DNA of 64,000 bases, from positions 1 to 64,000 of the forward strand of contig MPDE01000008.1 of assembly GCA_001874335.1 (NCBI GenBank), read 5' to 3'. The stretch comes from Bacteroidetes bacterium MedPE-SWsnd-G2 (GTDB taxonomy: Bacteria; Bacteroidota; Bacteroidia; Flavobacteriales; Flavobacteriaceae). Below the pieces are notes generated by a model. That model worked only from the letters and a program-made list of their open reading frames with translations, searched no databases and was not told the DNA's origin. A program made the position numbers and the translations under genes. This document shows positions 26,758-35,823 of the stretch, piece after piece (position 1 is the first letter of the stretch; every line of letters begins with the position of its first letter).

Positions 26758-27751
26758 AAATTTTGAAATAGCAAATATGTGGGTGTTTTTTCTAATACCT
26801 CTCCCCCTTATTATATACTTTCTATTACCTCCAGTTAGGCAAAAAAGTAGTGCCCTTATTACACCTAATCTAGCTAAGGCTGCTGAATATACAGGTGAAA
26901 AACCGAGAACATCGGCGTTAGTGAAACGAAAAAACGCAGTTCTATGGTTGGGTTTAATCCTAATTTGGATATTTATAATCGGCGCCTTATCATCTCCTCG
27001 TTTGGTTGCCAAACCAGAGATGAAGGTTAAAACCTCTCGTAACTTTTTAATAGCTGCCGATATTTCATTTAGTATGGCCGAAAAAGATTGGTTGGTAAAT
27101 AATAAACGTTCTACACGTTGGGAAGGTGTAAAATCTGTAATGCATGAGTTTATAAAGAAACGTGAAGGCGACCGAATGGGGTTAATTCTATTTGGTAGCA
27201 ACGCCTATATTCAAGCACCTTTTACACCAGATTTGGAGACCGTAGATGTGATGTTAGAAGAAGCTGATGTCGGTATGGCTGGTCAAATGACTAATATAGG
27301 GAAAGCTATTGTTAAGGGGATATCAATGTTTGAAAATGATACGATTAAAACAAAGGTGATGCTTGTGTTAACAGATGGTGTTGATGGCGGTTCCGAAATA
27401 TTACCATTAGATGCTGCAAACCTTGCTAAAAAAGATTCAGTTCAGATTTATACTATAGGAATTGGAGATCCTTCTTCCGGAAATTCTGATTTAGATGAAA
27501 GGACACTTGAAGAAATTGCAGATATGACTGGCGGTCAATATTTTAGGGCAAATGATGAAAATAGGTTGAATGAAATATATGAGGAGTTAGATCGCTTAGA
27601 GCCTATTGAATATGAAGAGGAAGAGTTTAAGCCAGTGACATTACTTTATCACTATCCGCTAGGATTGGCTTTAGCCTTATCAATTTTTATTTTATCGATC
27701 CTTAATTTAAACGGATTAGTGCGAAAACTTAAAACCAAATCTCATGATTGA
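26750..27751 (+). CDS. batA: Membrane-anchored VWA-domain protein (BatA-like)
   Basis: The 333-residue protein has an N-terminal membrane hairpin (FFLIPLPLIIYFLLPP and AVLWLGLILIWIFIIGALSS). A von Willebrand A domain with a complete MIDAS follows (IAADISFSMAEKDW, Asp-x-Ser-x-Ser, with the Thr in GQMTNIGKAI and the Asp in VLTDGVDGG). A C-terminal membrane helix (YHYPLGLALALSIFILSIL) closes it. This is the BatA architecture with the VWA domain facing the periplasm. Overlaps with both neighbours are 8 bp. It likely binds the next VWA protein and responds to MoxR. Confidence 0.9.
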   Translation: MPENFEIANMWVFFLIPLPLIIYFLLPPVRQKSSALITPNLAKAAEYTGEKPRTSALVKRKNAVLWLGLILIWIFIIGALSSPRLVAKPEMKVKTSRNFLIAADISFSMAEKDWLVNNKRSTRWEGVKSVMHEFIKKREGDRMGLILFGSNAYIQAPFTPDLETVDVMLEEADVGMAGQMTNIGKAIVKGISMFENDTIKTKVMLVLTDGVDGGSEILPLDAANLAKKDSVQIYTIGIGDPSSGNSDLDERTLEEIADMTGGQYFRANDENRLNEIYEELDRLEPIEYEEEEFKPVTLLYHYPLGLALALSIFILSILNLNGLVRKLKTKSHD

Positions 27752-29486
27752 AACTATCGAAAATATTGATTGGGAGGTATTTCACTTTTTACGACCTGAG
27801 TTGTTATGGTTAATTGCACCTTTAGTTGTAATTCTAATAGTTGGTTTATTAAGTATTAAAGATGACGCCAAATGGAAATCGGCTATTGCACCTCACCTGC
27901 GTCCTTATATGATTCAAAAAGGAAGCGAATCTTTTAGAAGATGGTCACAAGTATTTCTGTTCGTGATTTTAAGTATTGGTGTGCTTGGTTTAGCTGGTCC
28001 GACTTGGAAAAAAATAGAAATGCCTGATAAAATTCTTGAAACGCCTTTGGTGATAGCCCTAGACTTGTCCCAAAGTATGTTGACCAAAGATATTCAGCCA
28101 AATCGGTTAGAACGTGCTAAATTTAAAATCAATGATTTCCTAGATGCAAATCCAAGATCTCGAATTGGTTTCATCGCCTATGCAGGGACGGCTCATACAA
28201 TTATTCCGTTAACTCGAGATTATAATATAATTAAATCACATATAAGCGGAATCGGCCCACATATCATGCCATTTAGAGGTTCTGATTTAGAAAGCGCCTT
28301 GGTTTTAAATGATTCTATGACAAAATCTATAGAAGCTCCGGGAACCTTATTATTAATCACTGATGATTTCTCTGAGCGTAATTTTCAATTGATGAGAAAT
28401 TTTGTGTTGAATGGTAATACCAAACTTGAAATTATGGCTATGAATACACCAGGTGGTGGAAAAGTCCCGAATTTTAATGGTAGAGGAAATTTAAAAGATA
28501 CGGATGCAGAAACACGTTTAAATATAGACGTTATCAATAAACTAAGAGCGATTGAAAATATTAATGTCAATGATTTGACATTAGACAATAGTGATATGGT
28601 ATTATTGGCTAACAAAATTAGTGCAGATTTAGAGTTTAGAGAGAAACAAGAATTAAATAAGGAAGATTGGCAAGATGAAGGTTTATTATTAGTTGTGCCA
28701 TTGGCTATTGGTATGTTGCTATGGTTTAGAAAAGGTTGGGTTGTGTATTTCTTTGTCATGGGATTCATGATAACCTCTTGTTCACAAGTGAATGAAGGAA
28801 CTTTTGATGAAGCCAAAGAAATGACGGCAGACGACTGGTGGTATACAAAGAGCTATCAAGGTCAGAAAAAATATGATAATGGCGATTATGCTGAAGCAGC
28901 CAAGCTATATGAAGATCCAATGCATAAGGGTGTTGCATATTATAAATCTGGGAACTACACTCAAGCAATTAATGAATTTTCCAAAGATACCACGGCGCAA
29001 GGCGCTTATAATTTGGGATTGGCTTATTACGAAAACGGAGATTATTTGTCAGCAGAACGCGCTTTTGAAAAAGCCGAGGAGTTAGATAGTAATTTTGAAG
29101 CTGCTACAAATAATAAAAATAGGGTTTCTCAAATTTTACAGGAAACAAGTGAAGCCAATTTAGACGATGCAACCGAGGTTATGCCTGAAGAACGCGCTCA
29201 GAATATGGAGAATGATTCAAGTGAAGATTTTTCTGGAGGTGGTCAAGAGGCTACAGAAGAAGACATGAAAAAAGAGCGACTTGAGGAGGAAACCGAAACA
29301 GATATTAGAAAGGCTGAAGAATTAGAGGAATTACCAGAAGATTTTGAAGGTGGTCCTAATGATCCTTCCCAGAAATTCTTAATGCGAAAAATTGATGATG
29401 ACCCTGCCCTATTTATTAAACGAAAATTTAGACATCAAGTAAAAAAGAATAAAATGAACCCAAAATCTAATTTGAAAAAATGGTAA
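27744..29486 (+). CDS. batB: VWA and TPR fusion protein (BatB-BatC type)
   Basis: The 580-residue protein joins two usually separate units. Residues 1-330 are BatB-like: two membrane segments, then a VWA domain with intact MIDAS (ALDLSQSMLTKD), then a third membrane segment (WVVYFFVMGFMITSC). Residues ~360-460 hold tetratricopeptide repeats (KKYDNGDYAEAAKLYED, GAYNLGLAYYENGDYLSAER), as in BatC. A long acidic, low-complexity tail (EEDMKKERLEEETETD) ends in a basic patch. In many Bacteroidota BatB and BatC are separate genes, so this is a fused form. It overlaps batA and the BatD-like gene. Confidence 0.88.
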   Translation: MIETIENIDWEVFHFLRPELLWLIAPLVVILIVGLLSIKDDAKWKSAIAPHLRPYMIQKGSESFRRWSQVFLFVILSIGVLGLAGPTWKKIEMPDKILETPLVIALDLSQSMLTKDIQPNRLERAKFKINDFLDANPRSRIGFIAYAGTAHTIIPLTRDYNIIKSHISGIGPHIMPFRGSDLESALVLNDSMTKSIEAPGTLLLITDDFSERNFQLMRNFVLNGNTKLEIMAMNTPGGGKVPNFNGRGNLKDTDAETRLNIDVINKLRAIENINVNDLTLDNSDMVLLANKISADLEFREKQELNKEDWQDEGLLLVVPLAIGMLLWFRKGWVVYFFVMGFMITSCSQVNEGTFDEAKEMTADDWWYTKSYQGQKKYDNGDYAEAAKLYEDPMHKGVAYYKSGNYTQAINEFSKDTTAQGAYNLGLAYYENGDYLSAERAFEKAEELDSNFEAATNNKNRVSQILQETSEANLDDATEVMPEERAQNMENDSSEDFSGGGQEATEEDMKKERLEEETETDIRKAEELEELPEDFEGGPNDPSQKFLMRKIDDDPALFIKRKFRHQVKKNKMNPKSNLKKW

Positions 29487-30829
29487 AACTATTTAAAGTC
29501 ATATGGATAGGATTAATTTTAGTTTTTGTTGCTCAAAATGCTAATGCTCAGGGTGTATTTGCTTCAACAACAGTAAGTAAATCAAATTGCTATTTGGGCG
29601 AGCCTGTAGTGATTACTGTTAGTGTATATACGTCAACTTTTTTTACATCGGGAGTTAAAATTGGTAATATTAAAGTTGAAGGCGGTTTTGTTGTTTTTTT
29701 TAATTCTATAAGTTTAAGTAAAGTAATTAATGGTCAAACTTATGCGGGAGTCGTAAAAAAGTTTAATGTGTTTCCTTATGAGCCAGGAACATTAGTTATC
29801 CCTGCAATGGGTATAACGGTTGAAACACCAAAGCCTGGAGATTATAAAGGTGTGTCTCAAACAGTGAGCACAAAAGAACGTACAGTTAAAGTGTTACCTG
29901 TACCAATGGGCTATGATCAAGATGAATGGTTGGTAGCTTCAAATTTGAGAGTGACCGAAAATTGGTCTAATAACACTGGAGAAATTAAAGTTGGAGAAGT
30001 TTTAGAACGTAGTATAACAAGACGTGCATCGGGAACAGTCTCAGAAATGATTCCTCCTTTTATATGGGATTCCTTGACAGGTGTGAGTAATTATCCGAAA
30101 CGCTCAACGGTTGAGAATATTAAAAGTAAAACTTCAATTAGTTCTAAACGCTCTGAGAGTGTGAGGTATTTGTTTGAAAAGGAAGGTGTTTATGAGTTTC
30201 CTGAACGTGAATTAATGTGGTTTAACCCGTATCAAAAAAAGTTGTTTAAACGCACTCTAAAAGCATATAAGGTGAAAGTGTTGCCTAATCCTGATTTAGG
30301 GATGTTAGAATCGGTTAGGGATTCTCTAAAATTAGAAAAGCAAAAAATTGAAGAGCCTAGCGAAGGTGAAAAGGAACCCTTGACTATTTTAGGGTTAAGT
30401 CCTAGAGATTTTATTATTGCCGCACTTGTTTTATTAGTAGTTGGTCGTATTGTTTTAAAGTATGCAAAGCTGTTCTATGCTAAATACAAGATTAAAAAAG
30501 AAAACTATCTCAATTCTGAATTATACTTTTTTAATTCATTTGTAAAAGAAAGTAACTCTAAACCAGAACAGAAGTTATCAAAACTTTATTTGTGGATTGA
30601 CCACCTTCATCTAACCTACCCTACGGTCGAGTGCTTAAATAGGACTATAAAATACAAAGGTTTAGAAGACGAGGCGAATAATATTTCGGCATATGTTGAT
30701 CATGGAGAGAAACTAAATTTGAATGCAAAACATTGGATTAAAGCAAGAAACTTAATCCTGAAGTTAGAACAACCAAAAGAGACATCTTCTACTTGGGTTA
30801 ACCCAACCTTTTCAAAATCAAAATCTTAA
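29480..30829 (+). CDS. batD: BatD-like oxygen tolerance protein, short form
   Basis: The 449-residue product has a signal peptide (LVFVAQNANAQ) followed by immunoglobulin-like beta domains (CYLGEPVVITVSVYT, FNVFPYEPGTLVIPAMGI). A single membrane helix near residue 310 (DFIIAALVLLVVGRIVL) precedes a cytosolic tail. That order is BatD, but the protein is shorter than classical Bacteroides BatD (roughly 550-600 residues). It closes the MoxR operon. BatD is required with the other Bat proteins for aerotolerance in Bacteroides and for envelope functions elsewhere; the role here is inferred. Confidence 0.82.
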   Translation: MVKLFKVIWIGLILVFVAQNANAQGVFASTTVSKSNCYLGEPVVITVSVYTSTFFTSGVKIGNIKVEGGFVVFFNSISLSKVINGQTYAGVVKKFNVFPYEPGTLVIPAMGITVETPKPGDYKGVSQTVSTKERTVKVLPVPMGYDQDEWLVASNLRVTENWSNNTGEIKVGEVLERSITRRASGTVSEMIPPFIWDSLTGVSNYPKRSTVENIKSKTSISSKRSESVRYLFEKEGVYEFPERELMWFNPYQKKLFKRTLKAYKVKVLPNPDLGMLESVRDSLKLEKQKIEEPSEGEKEPLTILGLSPRDFIIAALVLLVVGRIVLKYAKLFYAKYKIKKENYLNSELYFFNSFVKESNSKPEQKLSKLYLWIDHLHLTYPTVECLNRTIKYKGLEDEANNISAYVDHGEKLNLNAKHWIKARNLILKLEQPKETSSTWVNPTFSKSKS

Positions 30830-30900
30830 TTTGTTATATTTTTTATAAAGTACTTTGTCTTGATAGTTGAATATGAGTACCTTCATACTAAAATTGAATA

Positions 30901-31524
30901 ATGAGATTTAAAGGATTAATAGCAGGGGTTGTATTATTACTTTTTATGGGGTGTTCGTCGACCATGAAATATACCTGGACAAAAGACGGGTTTTCAGGAA
31001 AACATTATGAGAAAATTTTGATTGTTGCATTGACCGATAATCAAGAATCCCGTACAACTTTCGAAAACACTATGGTTAAGGATTTAGAGGAACAAGGTAT
31101 TGTTGCGGAAAATAGTATGACCTTACTACCACCGTTTAAAAATGCAAAAAGGCCATCGGAATCTGAAATTCACGAACTCATTGTCAATAATGGTTTTGAT
31201 GCAGTCATTGTATCTTCATTATTAGATGTAGAATCGCAAGAAGTTTTTGAGTATAACGACAATATGTATAATCCCGTATATTATAGGCACGGTCGTTATA
31301 TCTATTCGCATTACAATTATATGAGTAATTCGGGCTATTACAAAGAAGAGAAATCGTATGTAATAGAATCTCGGTTATTTGATGTGTCAGCAAAAAGTAA
31401 AGAAGATGCGGTAGTATGGTCAGGCCAATCAACATTAACAGATCCTACCTCCTATTATTCTGCTTCTCGGCAATATGCCAAACGATTGGCAAAGACTTTA
31501 ATAGAAAATAAAATAATCAACTAA
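30901..31524 (+). CDS. Lipoprotein with a DUF4136-like core and Tyr-rich insert, paralogue of 15310-15984
   Basis: The 207-residue product has a lipoprotein signal (GVVLLLFMGCSSTMKY). The core parallels the protein at 15310: KILIVALTDNQESRTTFENTMVKDLEEQG followed by NNGFDAVIVSSLLDVESQE. The insert after it is rich in Tyr (YNPVYYRHGRYIYSHYNYMS), then a strand-rich C-terminus (SYVIESRLFDVSAKSKEDAVVWSG). It follows the batD-like gene by 71 bp and precedes the protease gene by 12 bp, linking the Bat operon to the downstream surface genes. Function unknown. Confidence 0.72.
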   Translation: MRFKGLIAGVVLLLFMGCSSTMKYTWTKDGFSGKHYEKILIVALTDNQESRTTFENTMVKDLEEQGIVAENSMTLLPPFKNAKRPSESEIHELIVNNGFDAVIVSSLLDVESQEVFEYNDNMYNPVYYRHGRYIYSHYNYMSNSGYYKEEKSYVIESRLFDVSAKSKEDAVVWSGQSTLTDPTSYYSASRQYAKRLAKTLIENKIIN

Positions 31525-31536
31525 TAATATATTTAT

Positions 31537-32565
31537 ATGAAACGCATTTTAGTACTTATCATCTTTTGCTTAACTACCCAATTTTCACAAGGGCAAAAGT
31601 TAACAGAATTGTATAAGAAGGTAAATTCGTCTGTAGTCATAATCAAAACCATAAGTAAATCAAGTGCAGGCTCAGGAGATAAGGTTAAAGTGAAAAGTGA
31701 AGGCGGACAAGGTTCAGGTGTTCTTATTTCTGAAGAAGGATTGATATGGACTGCCTCGCACGTGGTGCATACTGCCGAAAAAATAGCTGTAAAATTTACG
31801 GATGGAGAGGTTTACGAAGCTGAGGTTTTGAGTTCAGATCAATTAGCAGATGTGGCTTTAATTAAAATTATAGGAAATTTTGATGTCGGTGATAGACATG
31901 TTGCAGAAATAGGAGATTCTGATAAAGTTGAAATTGGTTCTGATGTGTTTTTAATTGGTGCACCATTAGGAATAGAACAAACAGTATCTAAAGGTATTAT
32001 TAGTGGAAGAATGACTTCTGAAGGCATGGGAGGACATTTTCTGCCCGTAGAATATCTTCAAACTGATGCATCAATAAATCCGGGGAATTCTGGAGGACCA
32101 TTCTTTTCAATGAAGGGGGAAGTAATTGGAATTGCTAGTTTTATTTTGTCTGAGTCAGGTGGGTTTGAAGGTATTGGTTTTGGAGCGACTTCAAACGTTG
32201 CAAAAAAATTACTGATGGAGACGAATAATGTTTGGAGCGGAATGGAATTTGTTTACCTCAATAGTACACTTTCCGAAATTTTTAATTTACCTCAATCTGG
32301 AGGGTTTTTAGTAGTGTCTGTTTCTTCTAAAGGAAGTGGCGCCGAAGCTGGATTGCAAGGTGGTTACATCAATGCTGTTATTGAAGGTACTAGTATTTTG
32401 CTCGGTGGAGATGTTATTTTAGAAGTTGCAGGAATTAAAATGACTAATCCAGCAGCGGCTTTAGAGGCAAGAGAGAAAATGGCACAACTTCCTGTCGGCG
32501 AAACATTTTTTATTAAATATTTTAGAGCTGGAGAAACCAAATTAAAAATTATAACTATCAAATAG
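31537..32565 (+). CDS. Secreted trypsin-like serine protease (HtrA/DegP type) with C-terminal PDZ-like region
   Basis: The 342-residue protease has a signal peptide ending near QGQ. The catalytic triad is His75 (TASHVVHT), Asp105 (ADVALIKI) and Ser185 (NPGNSGGPFF), as in DegP/HtrA. The C-terminal part (GFLVVSVSSKGSGAEAGLQGG, GGDVILEVAGIKM, PVGETFFIKYFRAG) reads as one PDZ domain. Such enzymes degrade misfolded envelope proteins or act as regulated proteases. It is compact compared with two-PDZ DegP. Placed between a lipoprotein and a large surface protein, it may process or guard products of this locus (inference). Confidence 0.92.
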   Translation: MKRILVLIIFCLTTQFSQGQKLTELYKKVNSSVVIIKTISKSSAGSGDKVKVKSEGGQGSGVLISEEGLIWTASHVVHTAEKIAVKFTDGEVYEAEVLSSDQLADVALIKIIGNFDVGDRHVAEIGDSDKVEIGSDVFLIGAPLGIEQTVSKGIISGRMTSEGMGGHFLPVEYLQTDASINPGNSGGPFFSMKGEVIGIASFILSESGGFEGIGFGATSNVAKKLLMETNNVWSGMEFVYLNSTLSEIFNLPQSGGFLVVSVSSKGSGAEAGLQGGYINAVIEGTSILLGGDVILEVAGIKMTNPAAALEAREKMAQLPVGETFFIKYFRAGETKLKIITIK

Positions 32566-32613
32566 GAATGGTTGTTGATAATTGAATGTAATTGATACCC
32601 AAAACAAAATATT

Positions 32614-34839
32614 ATGAGAGGAGTTTTATTAGTTTTTTTGCTTAGCATTAGCCATCTATTAATTGGGCAAACTAATGTTGAGTCTGTGAAATGGCCGAGA
32701 GAGATAAGTACTGGTAAACACATTATTACGTTGTATCAGCCTCAATTAGAATCACTAAAAGATGATTTACTAAGTGGTAGAATGGCCATTTCTGTTGGAA
32801 AAGAAAATAAAGATGATTTAATCTTTGGTGCCTTATGGTTTGAGATGCGATTATTCACTGATATGGATACAAGAATTGCTGTCTGTGATGAGATTAAAAT
32901 TTCGAAGGTTGTATTTCCTGATATTGAAGATGATAAAAATATTGAAAAGTTAAAAAGTGTGGTTCAAACCTATATTGAAAACTCAAATATTCAATTGTCA
33001 ATTGATAATATTATTGCAGATATAGAAACTGAATCAGCAGCATCAGCATTAGAAAGTGTAATCAACAACGAAGCTCCTGAGGTTTTTGTGAGAACAGAAG
33101 AAACGGTGTTAGTAATTATTGATGGAGAGCCAAAGTTTAAAACTATAGAGAATTCTTCAATTGAGTATGTTGTAAACACACCATTTTTTATTGTTAGAAA
33201 AAACGGTATTAATTATTTAAAAGGTGGCGAATATTGGTATAGTTCTAAAACAATAGTAGGTTCAACTTGGGTGTTGACTCCAACGGTACCTAATGATATT
33301 GTTGAGATTGCAAAACAAAATGTAGATCAGGAAAAACAAGAAGCCGAATCTTTAAAGGACGACGGGCCTGCAAAAATTATTGTATCAGTTAAACCTGCGG
33401 AGTTGATTTTAATTTCTGGAAAAGCAGATTTGAAGGATATTAAAGGAGTTGATTTAGCTTATGTTTCTAATTCTGAAAGTGATATTATTTTCGATAAATC
33501 ATCTAAGCAATATTTTATTTTATTAAACGGGAGATGGTATAAATCAAATAACTTAAGTGATGGTAATTGGGATTTTGTTGAGCCAAAAGATTTACCTAGT
33601 TCTTTTGCTTCAATTCCTTCAGGAGAAGAAGATGCAATATCTTCGGTTAAGGTAAGTGTTCCGGGGACAGAAGAGGCTAAAAATGCAGAATATGAGCAGT
33701 ATATTCCTCAAACAGCAGTTGTAGATCGAAAAACGGCAACTGTTGAGGTGAAATATGATGGAGATCCAAAATTTGAAAAAATAGAAGGCACTGCAATGTC
33801 ATATGCAGTGAATACGGAAAAGACTGTTTTATTTGCAGAAGGGAAATTTTTCTGTGTAGATGACGGTATTTGGTTTGAATCAACAGATGCTAAAGGACCA
33901 TGGAAGGTGGCAGATTCAAGACCATCTGAAGTAGAGAAAATACCACCAAGTGTACCTGTTTATAATATAAAATATGTTTATATATATGACTCCACTCCTA
34001 CTGTGGTTTATGTAGGTTATACGCCTGGGTATTATCATTCCTATTACTACCGCGGTGTGGTTGTGTACGGTACAGGGTATTATTATAGACCTTGGTATGG
34101 TTATTACTATTATCCAAGACCAGTTACTTATGGTTTTGGAGTTCATTATAATCCATATACTGGTTGGGGGTTTCATGTTGGTATAAGTTATGGCTGGTTT
34201 AATATGTCTTTTCATAATCACTACCATCATTATTGGGGGCCTGCAGGTTATCGTCATGGTTATCGTCATGGCTATCACAACGGGTATCATCATGGCTATC
34301 ACAATGGTTATAGAGCAGGCTATGCTAGAGGTAGGTATGATGCCAACAATCTATATAAAAACAGAAGAGCTGGAATTCAACGTACTGGTAATGTAAATAG
34401 AGCTCAAGTGACAAATAGAACGAGAACACAAACAAGACCTTCGTCGAGGCCAAACAATGTTTATGCGGATAAAAACGGAAACATCCATGTAAGGGATAAA
34501 AATGGTAACTGGTCTCAGAAAAATAACAAGTCTAAAAACAGGTCAAATAATAGAGGAACAACAACCAGAACGCCTAATAAACAAACAAGACCAAGTACAC
34601 AAAAACCTCGAACTTCTACTCCAAGGACAACAACACCTAGAACGTCGACACCGAGAACGTCGACTCCTAGAACTACTAACCCAAGCAGAGCTCAGTTAGA
34701 AAAACAATATCAAAACAGAAATAGAGGAAATTCAAATTATAATAAATACAAAAACAGAACGCCGCAAACACGTTCAGCTCCAAGAAGTACACCAAGGCAA
34801 ATGCCACGTTCTAGTGGAGGTGTGCGGAGAAGAGGCTAG
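32614..34839 (+). CDS. Large Tyr/His/Gly-rich secreted protein with repetitive basic tail
   Basis: The 741-residue product has a signal peptide (FLLSISHLLIGQ). Residues ~20-450 contain three or four similar modules of about 90 residues (EYVVNTPFFIVRKNGINYLKGGEYWYSS; AYVSNSESDIIFDKSSKQYF; SYAVNTEKTVLFAEGKFF), each ending in a Trp pair. A Tyr/Gly/His-rich stretch follows (~455-580, with YRHGYRHGYHNGYHHG repeats), then a basic Arg/Pro/Thr tail (RTSTPRTSTPRTTNPSR). Homologues are often labelled carbohydrate-binding family V/XII, a weak assignment. Low-complexity Tyr/His regions suggest an exposed matrix or adhesive material, but this is inference. The reading frame is intact. Confidence 0.72.
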   Translation: MRGVLLVFLLSISHLLIGQTNVESVKWPREISTGKHIITLYQPQLESLKDDLLSGRMAISVGKENKDDLIFGALWFEMRLFTDMDTRIAVCDEIKISKVVFPDIEDDKNIEKLKSVVQTYIENSNIQLSIDNIIADIETESAASALESVINNEAPEVFVRTEETVLVIIDGEPKFKTIENSSIEYVVNTPFFIVRKNGINYLKGGEYWYSSKTIVGSTWVLTPTVPNDIVEIAKQNVDQEKQEAESLKDDGPAKIIVSVKPAELILISGKADLKDIKGVDLAYVSNSESDIIFDKSSKQYFILLNGRWYKSNNLSDGNWDFVEPKDLPSSFASIPSGEEDAISSVKVSVPGTEEAKNAEYEQYIPQTAVVDRKTATVEVKYDGDPKFEKIEGTAMSYAVNTEKTVLFAEGKFFCVDDGIWFESTDAKGPWKVADSRPSEVEKIPPSVPVYNIKYVYIYDSTPTVVYVGYTPGYYHSYYYRGVVVYGTGYYYRPWYGYYYYPRPVTYGFGVHYNPYTGWGFHVGISYGWFNMSFHNHYHHYWGPAGYRHGYRHGYHNGYHHGYHNGYRAGYARGRYDANNLYKNRRAGIQRTGNVNRAQVTNRTRTQTRPSSRPNNVYADKNGNIHVRDKNGNWSQKNNKSKNRSNNRGTTTRTPNKQTRPSTQKPRTSTPRTTTPRTSTPRTSTPRTTNPSRAQLEKQYQNRNRGNSNYNKYKNRTPQTRSAPRSTPRQMPRSSGGVRRRG

Positions 34840-34995
34840 TATTTTACTGAGCTTTATGTAATTATTTTAATGTTTGTTAGTGTGCAACAGCTTGACTATC
34901 AGATAAAAATGTATTGATTCATTTTAAGAAGTCATTAAGATTTGATAAATTTAAGTACGAATAATAGTATTTAGTAACCAATTAATAATAATTAT

Positions 34996-35721
34996 ATGAG
35001 TTTAGTATCAGATGTAAAAAACACCATTCAATATTGGTGGATGTACACGCTAATGGGTGTATTGTTTGTTGTCACAGGAATTTACGTATTGACTTCTCCT
35101 GAGGAATCCTATTTTACTTTGGCAATGTTTTTCAGTATAATGGTATTGATAAACGGGTTATTTAATATCGCCTTTTCAATTTCAAGTAGAAAGATTTTAA
35201 GTGGATGGGGATGGTATTTAGCTGGTGGTATACTGCAAGTAGCTTTAGGGATAATTTTAATGAAGCATCCTGGTATTACCGAAACTGTAATGCCATTAAT
35301 CCTTGGGTTTTGGTTGATGTTTGGAGGAATGTCAACGATATCTATGGGGTTAGATATTAAATCATTTGACATAAAAGGCTGGGGCTGGATAGTTTTCTTT
35401 GGAGTATTGTTAATGATTCTTAGTTTCATAGTCATCATGGATCCTCAATTTGGAGCATCATCTATTTTGGTGTTGACAAGTATAGCTTTTATTATTTATG
35501 GTATTGGATATATCATGTTGTCATTAAAACTTAAAAAAGTAAAACATTTTACCTTAGATAAGTTTAAAAGTTTTAAAAAAGATTTCTCTAAGAAATTTGA
35601 TGATTTAAAAAATCAAATTGTAGATGAAATGAAAAAGGCTGAGGCTAGTGGAGGTGCAAAATCAAGTGACGTTGAACAAAAATTTAACGATTTGAAAAAA
35701 GATTTGGAGGCAGATAGTTAA
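34996..35721 (+). CDS. HdeD-like (DUF308) six-helix membrane protein
   Basis: The 241-residue product has about six hydrophobic segments, starting WWMYTLMGVLFVVTGIYVL and ending IAFIIYGIGYIMLSLKLKK, with the DUF308 repeat pattern (ILSGWGWYLAGGILQVALGI, KGWGWIVFFGVLLMILS). HdeD in E. coli is an acid-stress membrane protein; the family's role is otherwise unclear. A Lys-rich amphipathic cytosolic tail (~60 residues) is added. It is a tandem paralogue of the next gene. Confidence 0.85.
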   Translation: MSLVSDVKNTIQYWWMYTLMGVLFVVTGIYVLTSPEESYFTLAMFFSIMVLINGLFNIAFSISSRKILSGWGWYLAGGILQVALGIILMKHPGITETVMPLILGFWLMFGGMSTISMGLDIKSFDIKGWGWIVFFGVLLMILSFIVIMDPQFGASSILVLTSIAFIIYGIGYIMLSLKLKKVKHFTLDKFKSFKKDFSKKFDDLKNQIVDEMKKAEASGGAKSSDVEQKFNDLKKDLEADS

Positions 35722-35740
35722 AATCGACTCTATTTTTTAT

Positions 35741-35792
35741 TAGCACTAAATCTTCGTTATATAATTAGAAATATGAGTAAGGTTTAGTGCTA
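35741..35792 (+). terminator. Possible terminator or structured element between the HdeD-like genes
   Basis: TAGCACTAAA (35741-35750) and TTTAGTGCTA (35783-35792) are perfect complements separated by a 32-nt loop, with a T-rich run after. The loop is long for an intrinsic terminator, so attenuation or partial termination is equally possible. Confidence 0.45.
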
Positions 35793-35823
35793 TTTGTTTT
35801 TATAATTAATTAAAATATAGTTT

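Noticed and set aside
33916-34302. 128-residue minus-strand frame rich in Met/Ile/Thr
   Set aside because: It is a shadow of the Tyr/His/Gly-rich codons of the secreted protein on the plus strand.
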